Below are positions 8,078 to 17,557 of a stretch of DNA of 64,000 nt, in pieces (position 1 is the first letter of the stretch; each line of letters opens with the position of its first letter). A program made the translations under genes and the position numbers. Under the pieces are notes generated by a model that did not search any database, was not told where the DNA came from, and worked only from the letters and a program-made list of their open reading frames with translations. This DNA comes from Parvularcula marina (GTDB lineage: Bacteria; Pseudomonadota; Alphaproteobacteria; Caulobacterales; Parvularculaceae): assembly GCF_003399445.1 (NCBI RefSeq), contig NZ_QUQO01000001.1, forward strand, positions 1,857,001 through 1,921,000, written 5' to 3'.

Positions 8078-10646
8078 CGTCTTCATCATCATTCTCTTCT
8101 GCCTCATCCTCGCCGTCGTCTCCGTCATCTTCATTCTCGGTGGCGGCAGGCTGATCCTCTTCTCGCGGCTCATCCGTCAGGGGAACATCCTCCCCTTCAG
8201 CTGCTTCACCTTTTTCGCCCTCATCAAGTTCAACCAGCGCATTTGCCATCTGGTTATTCGAGGAGCCCGATGAGCGATAAAGATCGAAACGTGAGCGGCT
8301 GATCTTCGGCGGGAAACTGTTGTTGTTTTTATCCGCATCCGCAATTTCATGATAGGGATCGATCTGAACCGACGCGATGGCCTTATCGGTGATGAAGAGC
8401 TTCGTCACCCCCTCGGCATCACGGCGCCAGATTTCGGCCGGGATCATCATGAATTCCTCTTCGCCGCCCTCATAGGTGATGAGCAGCGGGATCGGCATGA
8501 CAAGGCCACCGACATTTCGGAAGTCCATGAAATAGACAAAGGGATCTTCTTCCTGCGCCCGGTCAAAGATCGCGCGTTCGGCCGTATCAAGACCTTCAAG
8601 GAATTTCTTATAGTCGTTGCGATCCTTGTTGGTCGGCTCGAACCGGTCCTGTTCTGTATAGAAATCAGAGAGCTGATTGCGACGACGCTGAAGACGGGTG
8701 CGGATCCCCTCTTCCCTGTTGCGTTTCACGGCCAGCGGCTCGGGGTAAGCTTCTGAATGCTCCTCACGCTCGAATTCGGATTCGATATCAGGATCCTGCG
8801 TTGAAATCCGGTACTCACGAATATCGGCGATTGCGATGTCAACGTGATCCGTCGTGTAGTACCAGCCGCGGAAGAACCAATCGAGATCGACGCCGCTGGT
8901 CTCTTCCATGGAGCGGAAGAAATCTGCCGGGGTCGGACGTTTGAAGGCCCAGCGACGGGAATACTCCCGGAACGCCGCATCAAACAGCTCTCGGCCTAGG
9001 ACTGTCTCCCGCAAGACAACAAGTGAAGCTGCAGGTTTGGAATAGGCGTTCGGACCGAATTGAAGAATCGAATCCGACTGGGTCATGATCGGCACCTGGT
9101 TCGTGCTCGTCATATAACCCGTAATGTAGTCGAGAAGATTCACTTCGCCGCCGAAGGCAGGATATTTTTCTTCCCATTCCAGTTCAGCAACATATTCAAG
9201 GAAAGTGTTAAGCCCCTCATCCATCCAGGTCCATTGGCGCTCATCTGAGTTCACCGTCATCGGGAAATAGATGTGGCCGATCTCGTGAATGATAACGCCG
9301 ATCAACCCATATTTGATGCCGCGTGAATAGGTGATCTCACCATCGGGCGCATCTTCCGTATTCGGCCGGTACCCGTTGAATGTAATCATCGGGTATTCCA
9401 TCCCGCCGCGCTCCCACGCATTCACGGAGATCGCTGTCGGATACGGATATGGGAAAGAGAATTTCGAGTAGACTTCCATCGTGTGGATGACACTCTCTGT
9501 CGAGTATTTCGACCAGATCGGCTCGGCCTCATTCGGATAGAATGACATCGCCATCACTGACTGATACTCAGCATTCTCCCATTCCTGCTCAAATCCTTGC
9601 GCATCCCAGATGAATTTGCGCGAGGAGGACCAGGCAAAGTCACGGACATTGTCTGCCTTGAACCGCCATGTGCGGCGATTATCCGTACCCTCTTTTTCGT
9701 TCTCCGCCGCTTCTTCCGGGGTCACGATGAAGACCGGATTGCTCGAGTCTTTTGCATCTTCGAGACGGTCGCGTTGTTCTGCCGTCAGAACATCATTGGG
9801 GTTCTGAAGCTCACCGGTCGAGGCGACGATATGGTCCGCAGGCACCGTGATCGAGACATCGTAATTGCCAAATTCGAGCGTGAACTCACCCCGGCCGAGG
9901 AAAGCCTTATTGTGCCAGCCCTCATAGTCCGAGAAGGCAGTCATGCGCGGGAACCACTGCGCAAGGAAGTAGATGCAATCCTTGTCCTGATTATCCGGCG
10001 CTTCACCTGTGGGGAAGCACTCATAGCCGCCGCGGCCGCCAACGACGCTCTCGTCGATGATGTTGAATGTCCAGTCGATGTCGAGTTCGAACGTATCGCC
10101 GGAACGCAGTGGTTCGGGCAGGTCGATCCGCATATGCGTATCGACGATCGTGTGATCGAGCTCCCGGCCCCGCCGATCAAGAACGGCTTCGATCTTGAAG
10201 CCGTGATCGCCATCTTTCAGCGCGTTCTGCCGAGCCAGCGTGCCATAGGCGAGACGGTCCGAACTGCTGCCGCCGGAACGGCGCGAGCCGCTGGTCGCAG
10301 ATGTCTCAGACATCCGGGCCAAGGAGCCCTCGGCAAACCGGTTCTGGTCAAGCTGGACCCAGAGGTAGCGGAGCGTATGCGGAGAATTGTTGGTGTAGAG
10401 GATCGTCTCCGACCCGGTAATGCGCTTCCTGTCTTCATCAAGGGAGACGTCGATGACGTAGTCGGCCTGCTGCTGCCAATAGGCAGGCCCCGGCTCACCG
10501 GTTGCGGCCCGAAAGACATTCGGCGTGGGCAGCTTGTCATCGAGCTGTTCGAAGGCGCGCGCTCCGGACCCTGTTCCTGTGAAAGTCTGCGCGGACGCAA
10601 CACCACCCAAGGCCGCAACAGCGGCCAGCCCGAAGATCAAACGCAT
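8055..10646 (-). CDS. Secreted M1-family zinc metallopeptidase
   Basis: 863 residues with a signal peptide (MRLIFGLAAVAALGGVASA). The gluzincin signature HEIGH is at about residues 454-458, followed by Glu after 18 residues (WMDEGLNTF, about 477), giving the HExxH-X18-E zinc site of M1 peptidases. The upstream GGMEYPMI is the GxMEN-like exopeptidase motif, here with Tyr where classical enzymes have Asn. The last 60 residues are extremely acidic (runs of Glu/Asp), unusual for the family and possibly a metal-binding or disordered tail. It probably digests peptides in the periplasm. Coupled to the DUF6702 gene downstream. Confidence 0.87.
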   Translation of the reverse strand: MRLIFGLAAVAALGGVASAQTFTGTGSGARAFEQLDDKLPTPNVFRAATGEPGPAYWQQQADYVIDVSLDEDRKRITGSETILYTNNSPHTLRYLWVQLDQNRFAEGSLARMSETSATSGSRRSGGSSSDRLAYGTLARQNALKDGDHGFKIEAVLDRRGRELDHTIVDTHMRIDLPEPLRSGDTFELDIDWTFNIIDESVVGGRGGYECFPTGEAPDNQDKDCIYFLAQWFPRMTAFSDYEGWHNKAFLGRGEFTLEFGNYDVSITVPADHIVASTGELQNPNDVLTAEQRDRLEDAKDSSNPVFIVTPEEAAENEKEGTDNRRTWRFKADNVRDFAWSSSRKFIWDAQGFEQEWENAEYQSVMAMSFYPNEAEPIWSKYSTESVIHTMEVYSKFSFPYPYPTAISVNAWERGGMEYPMITFNGYRPNTEDAPDGEITYSRGIKYGLIGVIIHEIGHIYFPMTVNSDERQWTWMDEGLNTFLEYVAELEWEEKYPAFGGEVNLLDYITGYMTSTNQVPIMTQSDSILQFGPNAYSKPAASLVVLRETVLGRELFDAAFREYSRRWAFKRPTPADFFRSMEETSGVDLDWFFRGWYYTTDHVDIAIADIREYRISTQDPDIESEFEREEHSEAYPEPLAVKRNREEGIRTRLQRRRNQLSDFYTEQDRFEPTNKDRNDYKKFLEGLDTAERAIFDRAQEEDPFVYFMDFRNVGGLVMPIPLLITYEGGEEEFMMIPAEIWRRDAEGVTKLFITDKAIASVQIDPYHEIADADKNNNSFPPKISRSRFDLYRSSGSSNNQMANALVELDEGEKGEAAEGEDVPLTDEPREEDQPAATENEDDGDDGEDEAEENDDEDDASDDDR

Positions 10647-10714
10647 TGGGTCTACTCCTTACCCGTACCGGAAGTCGGGCGGAACGTAACGGATATGCCC
10701 TGCTTGGGAAGGGC

Positions 10715-11470
10715 TTAGGCGGCTTCCCGGCCAGACTTTACAAGAACGTCACGTGCGTAATCGACCAGACCGTCCGCCAGCGCATCAACCTGAGAGAGAA
10801 ACGGCGAGTGCCCGGACGCCAGACGATAGACATCGACATCATTGCGGCGGGCGACCATTTCTTCCTGAAGGACGGTCGGGATCGTCAGATCCTTCTCACA
10901 CAGGAAATAGCCCTTCGGCACGCTGCCGAACTGTTCTTCAGTCAGAGTGACAGGCGTCAGAAACGGCGCACCCGGCTGCGTGCTGAGGCGGTCCTGACAA
11001 AAGCGGATATCGGTGTCGTCACAGTCATTATAGAAAATTGGCGCGGCCAGCTCCTGATTGATCAGAACGTGACTCAGATCCGGCGCCGGTGTGACGGCCG
11101 TTGCCATGCGAGGCGCCGGATTGCGGGCCTCAATGGCCATCAGGCTTTCGCCTGACTGCGGCAGATAAGCCGCGATATAGGCCATACCGGCGAGGCGGTT
11201 GGCCTGGGCTTCAGCGACCTGCGAGATCACCATGCCCGCCATCGAGTGGCCAACAAGAAATGGATTGTCGTGCTCAACACTTTTGATCGTGTCGCTCACC
11301 GCTTCGACGTAATCAGCCATGGTCACGGTCGCTGGATCGCGCTCATCATCACCATGCCCGGGTAGATCAATTGAGATGGCACGGTGCCCCCGCGCCTCGA
11401 TTGCGCTCACTAGCCGCCGAAAACACCACCGGCCATGAAACGCCCCATGTACTAACACAAACACTGACAT
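10715..11470 (-). CDS. Alpha/beta hydrolase (EstC / hydroxynitrile-lyase-like esterase)
   Basis: 251 residues. An N-terminal FVLVHGAFHGRWCFRRL oxyanion region is followed by the nucleophile elbow GHSMAG (Ser at about 76) and a C-terminal catalytic His in ASGHSPFLSQ. The short lid and the HGAFHGRW motif resemble the EstC/methylesterase/hydroxynitrile-lyase group. The substrate cannot be predicted. It lies 68 bp upstream of the M1 peptidase gene on the same strand and may share its transcript. Confidence 0.82.
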   Translation of the reverse strand: MSVFVLVHGAFHGRWCFRRLVSAIEARGHRAISIDLPGHGDDERDPATVTMADYVEAVSDTIKSVEHDNPFLVGHSMAGMVISQVAEAQANRLAGMAYIAAYLPQSGESLMAIEARNPAPRMATAVTPAPDLSHVLINQELAAPIFYNDCDDTDIRFCQDRLSTQPGAPFLTPVTLTEEQFGSVPKGYFLCEKDLTIPTVLQEEMVARRNDVDVYRLASGHSPFLSQVDALADGLVDYARDVLVKSGREAA

Positions 11471-11714
11471 ACTCTTTCAGCCCCCCCACAGGATTCAGTC
11501 TGATCCGTTCGGGGTCTTAAAGAAGAAGGGCTGATACAGGGTGAAAGGGCTGATGAGCATTTGCGCGCGCCGCTTCATCCCCCGCTAACCATAACCCGCT
11601 GGGCGTCCGGACAGGAATTTGCTTGCGTCCCGGCGGGTTTCAGGTTGGCTTGAAACGAGTAGAATGGCGGGATGGACAGGTCCGCCTGCGGACCCCGAAT
11701 TGCCGGAGAGATGA
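11471..11714. other. Intergenic region with a small hairpin
   Basis: A 244-bp divergent gap between the esterase and the RHH/EF-hand gene. The only structure I see is a palindrome at 11679-11694 (GGTCCGC, two bases, GCGGACC), about 20 bp before the downstream start, which could be an operator or a leader hairpin. No coding potential is evident. Confidence 0.4.
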
Positions 11715-12488
11715 ATGCGCCGCGAGAAGAAAAGCGACAGTCTCGAAGTCAGGCTGCCCCACAGCCAGAAACGCGACTTCATGGAGATCTGCAAGGATCA
11801 GGAGACGACCGCTTCGGATGTCGTTCGCGCCTTCATCAGCGGCTTTATCGAGGACGCAAAGCAGACAGAAGAAGAACAGGCGCCTTCGCGCCTCAAGGAG
11901 CTGTCCATGACTTTCAAAAAGAACCCCCGGAAAACCTTTGGCGCCACAGCAGGTGCTCTCGGTGCATTCGCGCTTTTCGCTGGCACGCCGTCGATGGCCG
12001 ATGACGATGTCTTTGGCCGCCTCGACAAGAATGGCGACGGCAAGGTCACGGCCGAGGAAATCTCGCCCGAAGGCAGCGAAGGTTATCAAGCCGCCAAATC
12101 CATGGTGATGGCCATGGATATCGATGATGACGGCGCGCTGTCGAATTCAGAATTCCAGGGCCCGACCGGCTGTGTCGTTCGCCGTGAGGATTCAATTCAG
12201 AAAACCGACGGCGAGGACGCGACCCGCGTCATCAGCATCAAGATGGCCGCCTATAATTTCTCCGACCCGGAGATGAACAAGATCTCGATCACCACCTCTG
12301 ACATGACAATTGATGCCGACATGGAAGAGGACGAAGCTCAAGCGACGGCTGACTCCATGATGGATGACCTGCGCGAGCGTCTCGTTCTCGAAACCGGTGA
12401 CGAGGGCATCTGCAACGCCAAAGCAAACGCCAAGATGAAAGTCGAAAAGCGGATCGAGAAGACTAAAGAAATTGAGAAATCTCGGTAA
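11715..12488 (+). CDS. Ribbon-helix-helix / transmembrane / EF-hand protein with internal start
   Basis: 257 residues. Residues 7-50 read as a ribbon-helix-helix DNA-binding unit: strand SLEVRLP, helix HSQKRDFMEICKDQE, turn, helix TASDVVRAFISGFIEDA. A basic KKNPRK and a hydrophobic segment follow (about 74-94), then two EF-hand loops: DKNGDGKVTAEE (104-115) and DIDDDGALSNSE (135-146). The C-terminal 110 residues are of unknown type and end in a Lys/Glu helix. An in-frame ATG at 11907 (residue 65), with AAGGAG six bases before it, would yield a normal secreted EF-hand protein with a signal peptide ending PSMA. Two products, a membrane-anchored regulator and a secreted protein, are therefore possible. 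Convergent overlap with pyrF is 26 bp. Confidence 0.6.
   Translation: MRREKKSDSLEVRLPHSQKRDFMEICKDQETTASDVVRAFISGFIEDAKQTEEEQAPSRLKELSMTFKKNPRKTFGATAGALGAFALFAGTPSMADDDVFGRLDKNGDGKVTAEEISPEGSEGYQAAKSMVMAMDIDDDGALSNSEFQGPTGCVVRREDSIQKTDGEDATRVISIKMAAYNFSDPEMNKISITTSDMTIDADMEEDEAQATADSMMDDLRERLVLETGDEGICNAKANAKMKVEKRIEKTKEIEKSR
11895..11909 (+). promoter_or_regulatory. Internal ribosome-binding site and start codon
   Basis: AAGGAG (11895-11900), six bases, then ATG (11907) inside the RHH/EF-hand gene. The residues after this ATG form a textbook signal peptide: two Lys, Arg-Lys, hydrophobic core, and an AXA-like PSMA before DDD. This supports independent initiation of a secreted EF-hand form. 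Confidence 0.5.
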
Positions 12489-13161
12489 GGATCGCTTTTG
12501 CCGCTAGAGCGGGATCATCCACTTTCACAATGGGCCGGCCGACGACCAGTCGGTCGGCTCCTGCTTTTATGGCATCGCCCGGCGTGATCACCCTCTTCTG
12601 ATCATCAGCCGCCACACCGGCAGGACGGATGCCAGGGGTCACGATCTCAAGCGCATCACCCAGACGGGCACGGATTTCTTTGGCCTCCGCCGCACTGGCG
12701 ATCACGCCATCGGCGCCCGCCTCTGCCGCCATTTCCGCGCGCAGAAGGACGAGGTCGAGAACGCCCATGCCAATGCCATGATCATTGAGATGCGACTGAT
12801 CCCAGCTCGTCAGCACGGTGACGGCAAAGATCTTGAGCCGCTCGCTCGCCCGGCCGTTAAGCGCGCCCTTGATGACATCCGTATCCGCATGAACGGTCAG
12901 GATGTCGCCGCCAATCGCGCTGAGGCTTTTCACCCCGCGCTCGACCGTCGCACCAATGTCAAAGAGTTTGAGATCGAGGAAGATCTTCTTTCCCGCCTCC
13001 CCAAGCTGCCGGGCGAAATCATAGCCGCCAATTGGGAAGAGCTGATAGCCGATCTTATAGAACTGCCCCTCCTCCCCGATGGCGGTAACGACACGCGCGG
13101 CCTCCTCAACAGAAGGCAGATCAAGCGCGGTGATAAGGCGGTCCTGAGGAGTAAGAGTCAT
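12463..13161 (-). CDS. pyrF: Orotidine 5'-phosphate decarboxylase
   Basis: 232 residues from MTLTPQDRLITALDLPSVEEA. It contains the OMP decarboxylase catalytic motif FLDLKLFDIGATV (Asp-X-Lys-X-X-Asp), an N-terminal LDLPS, the phosphate-gripping TPGIRPAG, and a late DRLVVGRPIV. It makes UMP from OMP in pyrimidine synthesis. A longer start at 13200 is not supported by family length. Its 3' end overlaps the EF-hand gene tail to tail. Confidence 0.96.
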   Translation of the reverse strand: MTLTPQDRLITALDLPSVEEAARVVTAIGEEGQFYKIGYQLFPIGGYDFARQLGEAGKKIFLDLKLFDIGATVERGVKSLSAIGGDILTVHADTDVIKGALNGRASERLKIFAVTVLTSWDQSHLNDHGIGMGVLDLVLLRAEMAAEAGADGVIASAAEAKEIRARLGDALEIVTPGIRPAGVAADDQKRVITPGDAIKAGADRLVVGRPIVKVDDPALAAKAILTEISQFL

Positions 13162-13257
13162 GGGCGGTGAATAGCCGTGATCGGCGCGTGTCGCCAGCAT
13201 TCATGGACAAGCCACCCCCACGCCGACATAATTCGAGCAAAACAAGTGGGGTGTGAC

Positions 13258-13797
13258 ATGCGGGGATGCCTGATGGGCCTGGGAGGGCTCTTCCTGTTTC
13301 TCATCGTCTTTTTTGCAGGAATGATGCTCGTCTTGGCAAAGACCACACGAGGCGCCGCCGAATACGCGGAAACTTCTCTTCTCGAAATCCTGCCCGGCTA
13401 CGATATCGAAGAACTCGTTCGGCGGGCTGCGCCTGATGCAAAGAGCGCTTTTGGGGGTCAGGAAAGCGTCAAGATGAAGGCATATGTCGCAAAGCATCTG
13501 GGCGAGTTCCGGGGCCTTATCGGGGAAGTCTCCTGCCCGAACAGAAGTTTCAATTCTTCTACCGGCGAAGGAATGGTCCGCAGGGCGGAATGCTATGCGA
13601 CAGCTGAATACGAGAAGCAGAATGCTGAAATTACGATGGTCATCGTGAAACGTGAAGAATGGGGCATAGTCAGTATACGTTTTAATATTGACCACGAATT
13701 CGACGACGAGGACGCCATCATCGTCACCAGATTATTGCTACCCGCAAGGCAGGCATCGCAATTCCATCCCGCTTCGGCTGTGAGCCAAACCTCATAA
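13258..13797 (+). CDS. Unrecognised single-pass membrane or exported protein
   Basis: 179 residues from MRGCLMGLGGLFLFLIVFFAGMM; an in-frame start 81 bp upstream would read antisense through the pyrF leader. One N-terminal hydrophobic anchor (about 7-27) is followed by a soluble domain with Lys/Glu-rich helices and two Cys (SCPNR; AECYAT) spaced like a disulfide pair. I do not recognise a family. Base composition is lower in G+C than neighbours. It stands alone between pyrF (divergent) and the beta-propeller gene. Confidence 0.6.
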   Translation: MRGCLMGLGGLFLFLIVFFAGMMLVLAKTTRGAAEYAETSLLEILPGYDIEELVRRAAPDAKSAFGGQESVKMKAYVAKHLGEFRGLIGEVSCPNRSFNSSTGEGMVRRAECYATAEYEKQNAEITMVIVKREEWGIVSIRFNIDHEFDDEDAIIVTRLLLPARQASQFHPASAVSQTS

Positions 13798-13825
13798 CAA
13801 GATAGCACTCCCAAGGAGGAAACTC

Positions 13826-14812
13826 ATGTTGTTCCGTACCGCCGCACTTTCTCTTCTCCTGACTGGCGCTGCTCATGCCGACACACTGATCACCGGCAAC
13901 AAGCAGGAAGCGACGATCAGCTTGATCGATCTTACGACAGGCAAGGAAGCCGCCCGTCTGGAAACAGGACAGGCGCCGCATGAGGTCGCCGTCTCCCCAG
14001 ACGGCAAGCTCGCCGTTGTCGTCTCCTATCGGGCGCAAGGCTATACGGGAAACACGCTGCATGTCTTTGACATCGAAAAGGCGGAGAAGATCCGCGTCAT
14101 CGACCTTGGTGATCATCAGGGCCCGCATGGCCTCAAATGGATCCCCGGTACGCGCGAGGTGATCGCGACCACCGAAGTCAGCGAAAACGTCGTCATCGCC
14201 AATGTCGATACGGGCGAAGTGACGGGGAGCATCAGTACTGGCCAGCAGGGCACGCATATGGTTGCCCTCAGCCCCGATGCGAAAACCGCGTATACGGCCA
14301 ATATCGCATCTGGCTCATTCTCCGTCCTTGACCTTGAGGTCCGCTCGAAATCTCGCGACGTGAAGGCTGGGCAAGGCACCGAAGGCATCACCGTCAGCCC
14401 GGACGGCAAGGAAGTCTGGGTCGGGAACAACAATTCCCGCTCGGTCATGATCTTTGATGCGGAAAGCTTTGAGATGAGAACCGAGTTGCCCATGGCCGGC
14501 ATTCCGATTCGTGTAGAGATGAACCCGGACGGCAGCCTTGTCGCCATCAGCTTTCCCGCGCGCCATGAAGTGATCATTCTCGATGCCGTTACCCATGAAC
14601 AGGTCGCGGTGATTGGCCTTGAGGAAGCCGGCGGGCTCGTCCCCGTCACGCTTCTTTGGTCCCCGGACGGATCAAAGCTCTGGGCCGCAGCTACCAATGC
14701 CGCCCGGATCATCGAGATCGAAACGGCAGGCTGGACGATCGGCCGCGCACTCGCCGCGGGCCAAGGGTCGGATGGCCTCGGCTATTCCCCTGTGGATGTC
14801 GCGGGGGAATAA
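13826..14812 (+). CDS. Secreted YVTN/cytochrome D1-like beta-propeller protein
   Basis: 328 residues with a short signal peptide (ending GAAHA) and an AAGGAGG ribosome-binding site. About seven repeats of the kind APHEVAVSPDGKLAVV, GTEGITVSPDGKEVWVGNN and PVTLLWSPDGSKLWAAA indicate a YVTN-type seven-bladed beta-propeller. Such proteins are periplasmic, often cytochrome- or redox-linked or used for binding; no haem-binding CxxCH is present here. The 3' end overlaps the convergent GST gene by 31 bp, the longest tail-to-tail overlap in the window. Confidence 0.8.
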   Translation: MLFRTAALSLLLTGAAHADTLITGNKQEATISLIDLTTGKEAARLETGQAPHEVAVSPDGKLAVVVSYRAQGYTGNTLHVFDIEKAEKIRVIDLGDHQGPHGLKWIPGTREVIATTEVSENVVIANVDTGEVTGSISTGQQGTHMVALSPDAKTAYTANIASGSFSVLDLEVRSKSRDVKAGQGTEGITVSPDGKEVWVGNNNSRSVMIFDAESFEMRTELPMAGIPIRVEMNPDGSLVAISFPARHEVIILDAVTHEQVAVIGLEEAGGLVPVTLLWSPDGSKLWAAATNAARIIEIETAGWTIGRALAAGQGSDGLGYSPVDVAGE

Positions 14813-15450
14813 TCACGCCCGAACAGCACTTCCTCACCTGTCTCTTTCCAGAGCGGGAATTTCTGCATGATCGTAGTGAAGAGCGGCGATGCCATATGCC
14901 TTGCCAGCCATGTGTGGACATGCGGCCAGTCCTGCGCATCGAACCAGTCCATATCCGCAATCCGGAACTGACGAATGAAAGGGAAGATCGCATAATCGGC
15001 GAATGAGGGCACGGTACCGAAAAGCTGCCCACCAACCGTCAACCTTTCATTCAGTCCCGTGATGAATGCGGCGCCCGCCGCGCGGTGCACTTCGGCATCG
15101 GCGTCTTCATAGCGCGTCGCATATTTATAACGGTCGAGGTGATGCTTGAACGGCCCGTCATTCTCCGCAATCAGCTCGCGCATTTCCTCCGTTAACGGCA
15201 AAAGCGGGCCCTCACCCGTCCGCACAGCCCATTCCATGACAGCAAGGCTTTCATCGATCACCTCCCCATCCGGCAGGACCAGCGCCGGCACGGTACCCTT
15301 GGGCGAAGCGGTGAGCATCTCCTCCGGCTTATCCTTCAGCAAGATCTCCCGCAGGCGAACCTTATGCCCCATCAGGCAGAGCGCCATCCGCGCCCGCATC
15401 GCATAGGGGCAGCGCCGGAAGGAATAAAGAACGGGCAGGCTAGCCGTCAC
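14782..15450 (-). CDS. Glutathione S-transferase family protein
   Basis: 222 residues with a glutaredoxin-like N-terminal domain: [16 protein letters not shown] (Cys-Pro-Tyr-Ala, Cys at about 14), [12 protein letters not shown] with the cis-Pro, and DESLAVMEW for glutathione gamma-Glu binding. An all-helical C-terminal domain with [14 protein letters not shown] follows. The CPxA motif suggests a Cys-type (beta/omega-like) transferase or thiol reductase. Its start overlaps the end of trhO by 4 bp, so the two form one transcript. Confidence 0.87.
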   Translation of the reverse strand: MTASLPVLYSFRRCPYAMRARMALCLMGHKVRLREILLKDKPEEMLTASPKGTVPALVLPDGEVIDESLAVMEWAVRTGEGPLLPLTEEMRELIAENDGPFKHHLDRYKYATRYEDADAEVHRAAGAAFITGLNERLTVGGQLFGTVPSFADYAIFPFIRQFRIADMDWFDAQDWPHVHTWLARHMASPLFTTIMQKFPLWKETGEEVLFGRDYSPATSTGE

Positions 15451-16370
15451 GACTTATCCGATGGGGTGCCGAGATGCGCCTCGCCTCGCGCGCGGGATAA
15501 CGCAATCTGCTTCTGGCGTTCAGCAAAACCTTTGCGCTTCTCTTCGTCATATTCCTCAATACACTGAGGACAGGAGACGCCTTCGACGTAAGCCGGGTCC
15601 GCCTTCATCTCATCGTCGATCGGACGGCGGCAGGCAAAGCACTGATCATAAGTTCCAAGCTCTAGGCCGTGGCCAACGGACACCCGCCCATCAAAGACAA
15701 AGCATTCGCCCTGCCATTTGCTATCCGCTTCGGGCACATGCTCAAGATATTTGAGGATGCCGCCCTTGAGGTGCACGACATCATTGTCCCCTTTTGACAA
15801 AGCATACGCCGTCGATTTCTCGCATCGGATACCGCCGGTACAGAACATCGCCACCCGCTTACCGGGGTTCTCTGCGCGGAACTTGTCATACCATGCAGGG
15901 AAATCCCGGAAGGATTCCGTCTGCGGATTGATCGCGCCCTCAAAAGTGCCGATCCCGACCTCGTAATCATTGCGCGTATCGATGACGACCGTATCAGGGT
16001 CGGAGATCACCTCATTCCAGTCTTCCGGCGCAACATAGCTGCCGACCTGCTTGATCGGACTGATCCCCGGCACCCCCATGGTGACGATTTCCTTCTTGAG
16101 ACGGACTTTTGCCCGCAGGAAAGGCTGGCTCTCGGCATGGCTTTCTTTGTGCTCCAACCCCGCACAGCCAGGCAACGCGCGGACCGCGGCCAGCACCGCA
16201 TCAATCCCTTCGCGGTCACCTGCAATCGTGCCGTTCACCCCTTCGGGCGCGAGCAGGATCGTGCCCTTAACCTCATGCGCAGCCATGACGGATTGCAGCG
16301 TCTCCTGATGGCGCGCGAGATCCTCAAGCGGGGTGAAATGGTAAAGGGCGGCAACGACGATATGGCTCAT
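15447..16370 (-). CDS. trhO: tRNA uridine(34) hydroxylase, rhodanese family
   Basis: 307 residues from [18 protein letters not shown]. The N-terminal ferredoxin-like domain contains [15 protein letters not shown] rhodanese domain follows with [19 protein letters not shown] and the active-site loop [16 protein letters not shown]-terminal Cys-rich zinc-like part (CFACRRP...CPQCIEEY) completes the TrhO/YceA architecture. The enzyme makes 5-hydroxyuridine at the tRNA wobble position using oxygen. It is first in a two-gene unit with the GST. Confidence 0.93.
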   Translation of the reverse strand: MSHIVVAALYHFTPLEDLARHQETLQSVMAAHEVKGTILLAPEGVNGTIAGDREGIDAVLAAVRALPGCAGLEHKESHAESQPFLRAKVRLKKEIVTMGVPGISPIKQVGSYVAPEDWNEVISDPDTVVIDTRNDYEVGIGTFEGAINPQTESFRDFPAWYDKFRAENPGKRVAMFCTGGIRCEKSTAYALSKGDNDVVHLKGGILKYLEHVPEADSKWQGECFVFDGRVSVGHGLELGTYDQCFACRRPIDDEMKADPAYVEGVSCPQCIEEYDEEKRKGFAERQKQIALSRARGEAHLGTPSDKS

Positions 16371-16401
16371 GCCCGCCCTATATCGCCTTGGCGCCCGGAA
16401 A

Positions 16402-17097
16402 TTAAGCCGTCTTCTTTTTGGCAACTGGTTTGGCAGGTATCGCCGCACCCGGTGCGAGCTTTTTCGGGCTGTACCCGCAGAGATCCGCGACAACGCACCG
16501 CCAGCATTCAGGTGTCCTCGCCTTGCAGAGATAGCGGCCATGAAGGATCAGCCAGTGATGCGCCCCGCGCCGATATTCCTCCGGCGTGACTGTCAACAGC
16601 CGGTCCGCCACCTGATCGGCCGTCTTGCCGATGGCAAGCCCCGTCCGGTTCGAGACCCGAAAGATATGGGTATCAACCGCAATCGTTGGCTGACCGAAAA
16701 CCTCATTACACACCACATCGGCGGTTTTGCGGCCAACGCCGGGGAGCTTCTGAAGCTCATTGCGGTCGTCCGGCACCTCGCCGTTATATTCGTCGATCAG
16801 CATCTGTGAGAGCGCGATGACATTCTTTGCCTTGTTCCGCCACAGACCGATCGTCTTGATGTAACCGGCCAGTCCTACTTCACCGAGCGCGACCATCGCC
16901 TCCGGCGTGTCCGCCACCTTGAAGAGCGGCCCGGTCGCCTTGTTGACACCGACATCGGTCGCCTGCGCCGAAAGAGCGACGGCAACCAGCAGCGTATACG
17001 GAGAATGGAAATTGAGTTCTGTCTTTGGCTCCGGCATTTCCGCAGAGAGCCGGGCGTAGAATTCCGCAATTTTCGCGCGCGTCATGGGGCGGGGCAT
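16402..17097 (-). CDS. nth: Endonuclease III
   Basis: 231 residues. The helix-hairpin-helix [15 protein letters not shown] is followed by the catalytic Asp in [16 protein letters not shown]. The [4Fe-4S] cluster ligands appear as C-X6-C-X2-C-X5-C in [17 protein letters not shown]. The enzyme excises oxidised pyrimidines and nicks the abasic site. A Lys-rich C-terminal tail ([10 protein letters not shown]) may add DNA affinity. Starts at MPRPMTRAK or, 12 bp later, MTRAK are equally plausible. Confidence 0.95.
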   Translation of the reverse strand: MPRPMTRAKIAEFYARLSAEMPEPKTELNFHSPYTLLVAVALSAQATDVGVNKATGPLFKVADTPEAMVALGEVGLAGYIKTIGLWRNKAKNVIALSQMLIDEYNGEVPDDRNELQKLPGVGRKTADVVCNEVFGQPTIAVDTHIFRVSNRTGLAIGKTADQVADRLLTVTPEEYRRGAHHWLILHGRYLCKARTPECWRCVVADLCGYSPKKLAPGAAIPAKPVAKKKTA

Positions 17098-17154
17098 GCG
17101 GGACGCCGTACATGGAATTGGCCGGGCAGCAAAGGCCGCCCAGCCAAAATCGGC

Positions 17155-17487
17155 TCAGACCTTGTCGAGCGTACCCGTGTTTTTCGCGAGCAGGTAATAG
17201 AACGGCACGCGGTGCTTGTTGCCGCCGTCACCAGCCATCTGCACACAGACTTCGTTGATCTTCTCCATGATCTGGTCATCGGAATGCCCGGCATCAAGGC
17301 CGAGATGCTTTTTCGCAAAGCCGTCGCGGATGCGCTCGAGCTCTGAATTATCAGAGCAAGAGACGAGAGAGGAATCCCGGTTCTGAAGTGCGATGCCAAG
17401 TTTTTTGGCAATGCTTGTTACGGTGCCTTCGTCCGCATCAGCATCATATTTGCGGACTTTTTCGACATATTCGGAATAATCGGCCAT
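17155..17487 (-). CDS. DUF2853 family protein
   Basis: 110 residues with the family's compact helical sequence: YVEKVRKYDADADEGTV at the start, LVSCSDNSELERIRDGF in the middle and KHRVPFYYLLAKNTGTL at the end. The family is small and cytoplasmic with no established function. A strong GGAGAG ribosome-binding site precedes the start. It lies alone on the minus strand between nth and a small membrane-protein gene. Confidence 0.85.
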   Translation of the reverse strand: MADYSEYVEKVRKYDADADEGTVTSIAKKLGIALQNRDSSLVSCSDNSELERIRDGFAKKHLGLDAGHSDDQIMEKINEVCVQMAGDGGNKHRVPFYYLLAKNTGTLDKV

Positions 17488-17557
17488 CGGGCTCTCCTCC
17501 TGCTTGAAACAACCAGGAAGTGTTAAACCTGCTTTGATGGCAAGGAAAAGGCAGGAA

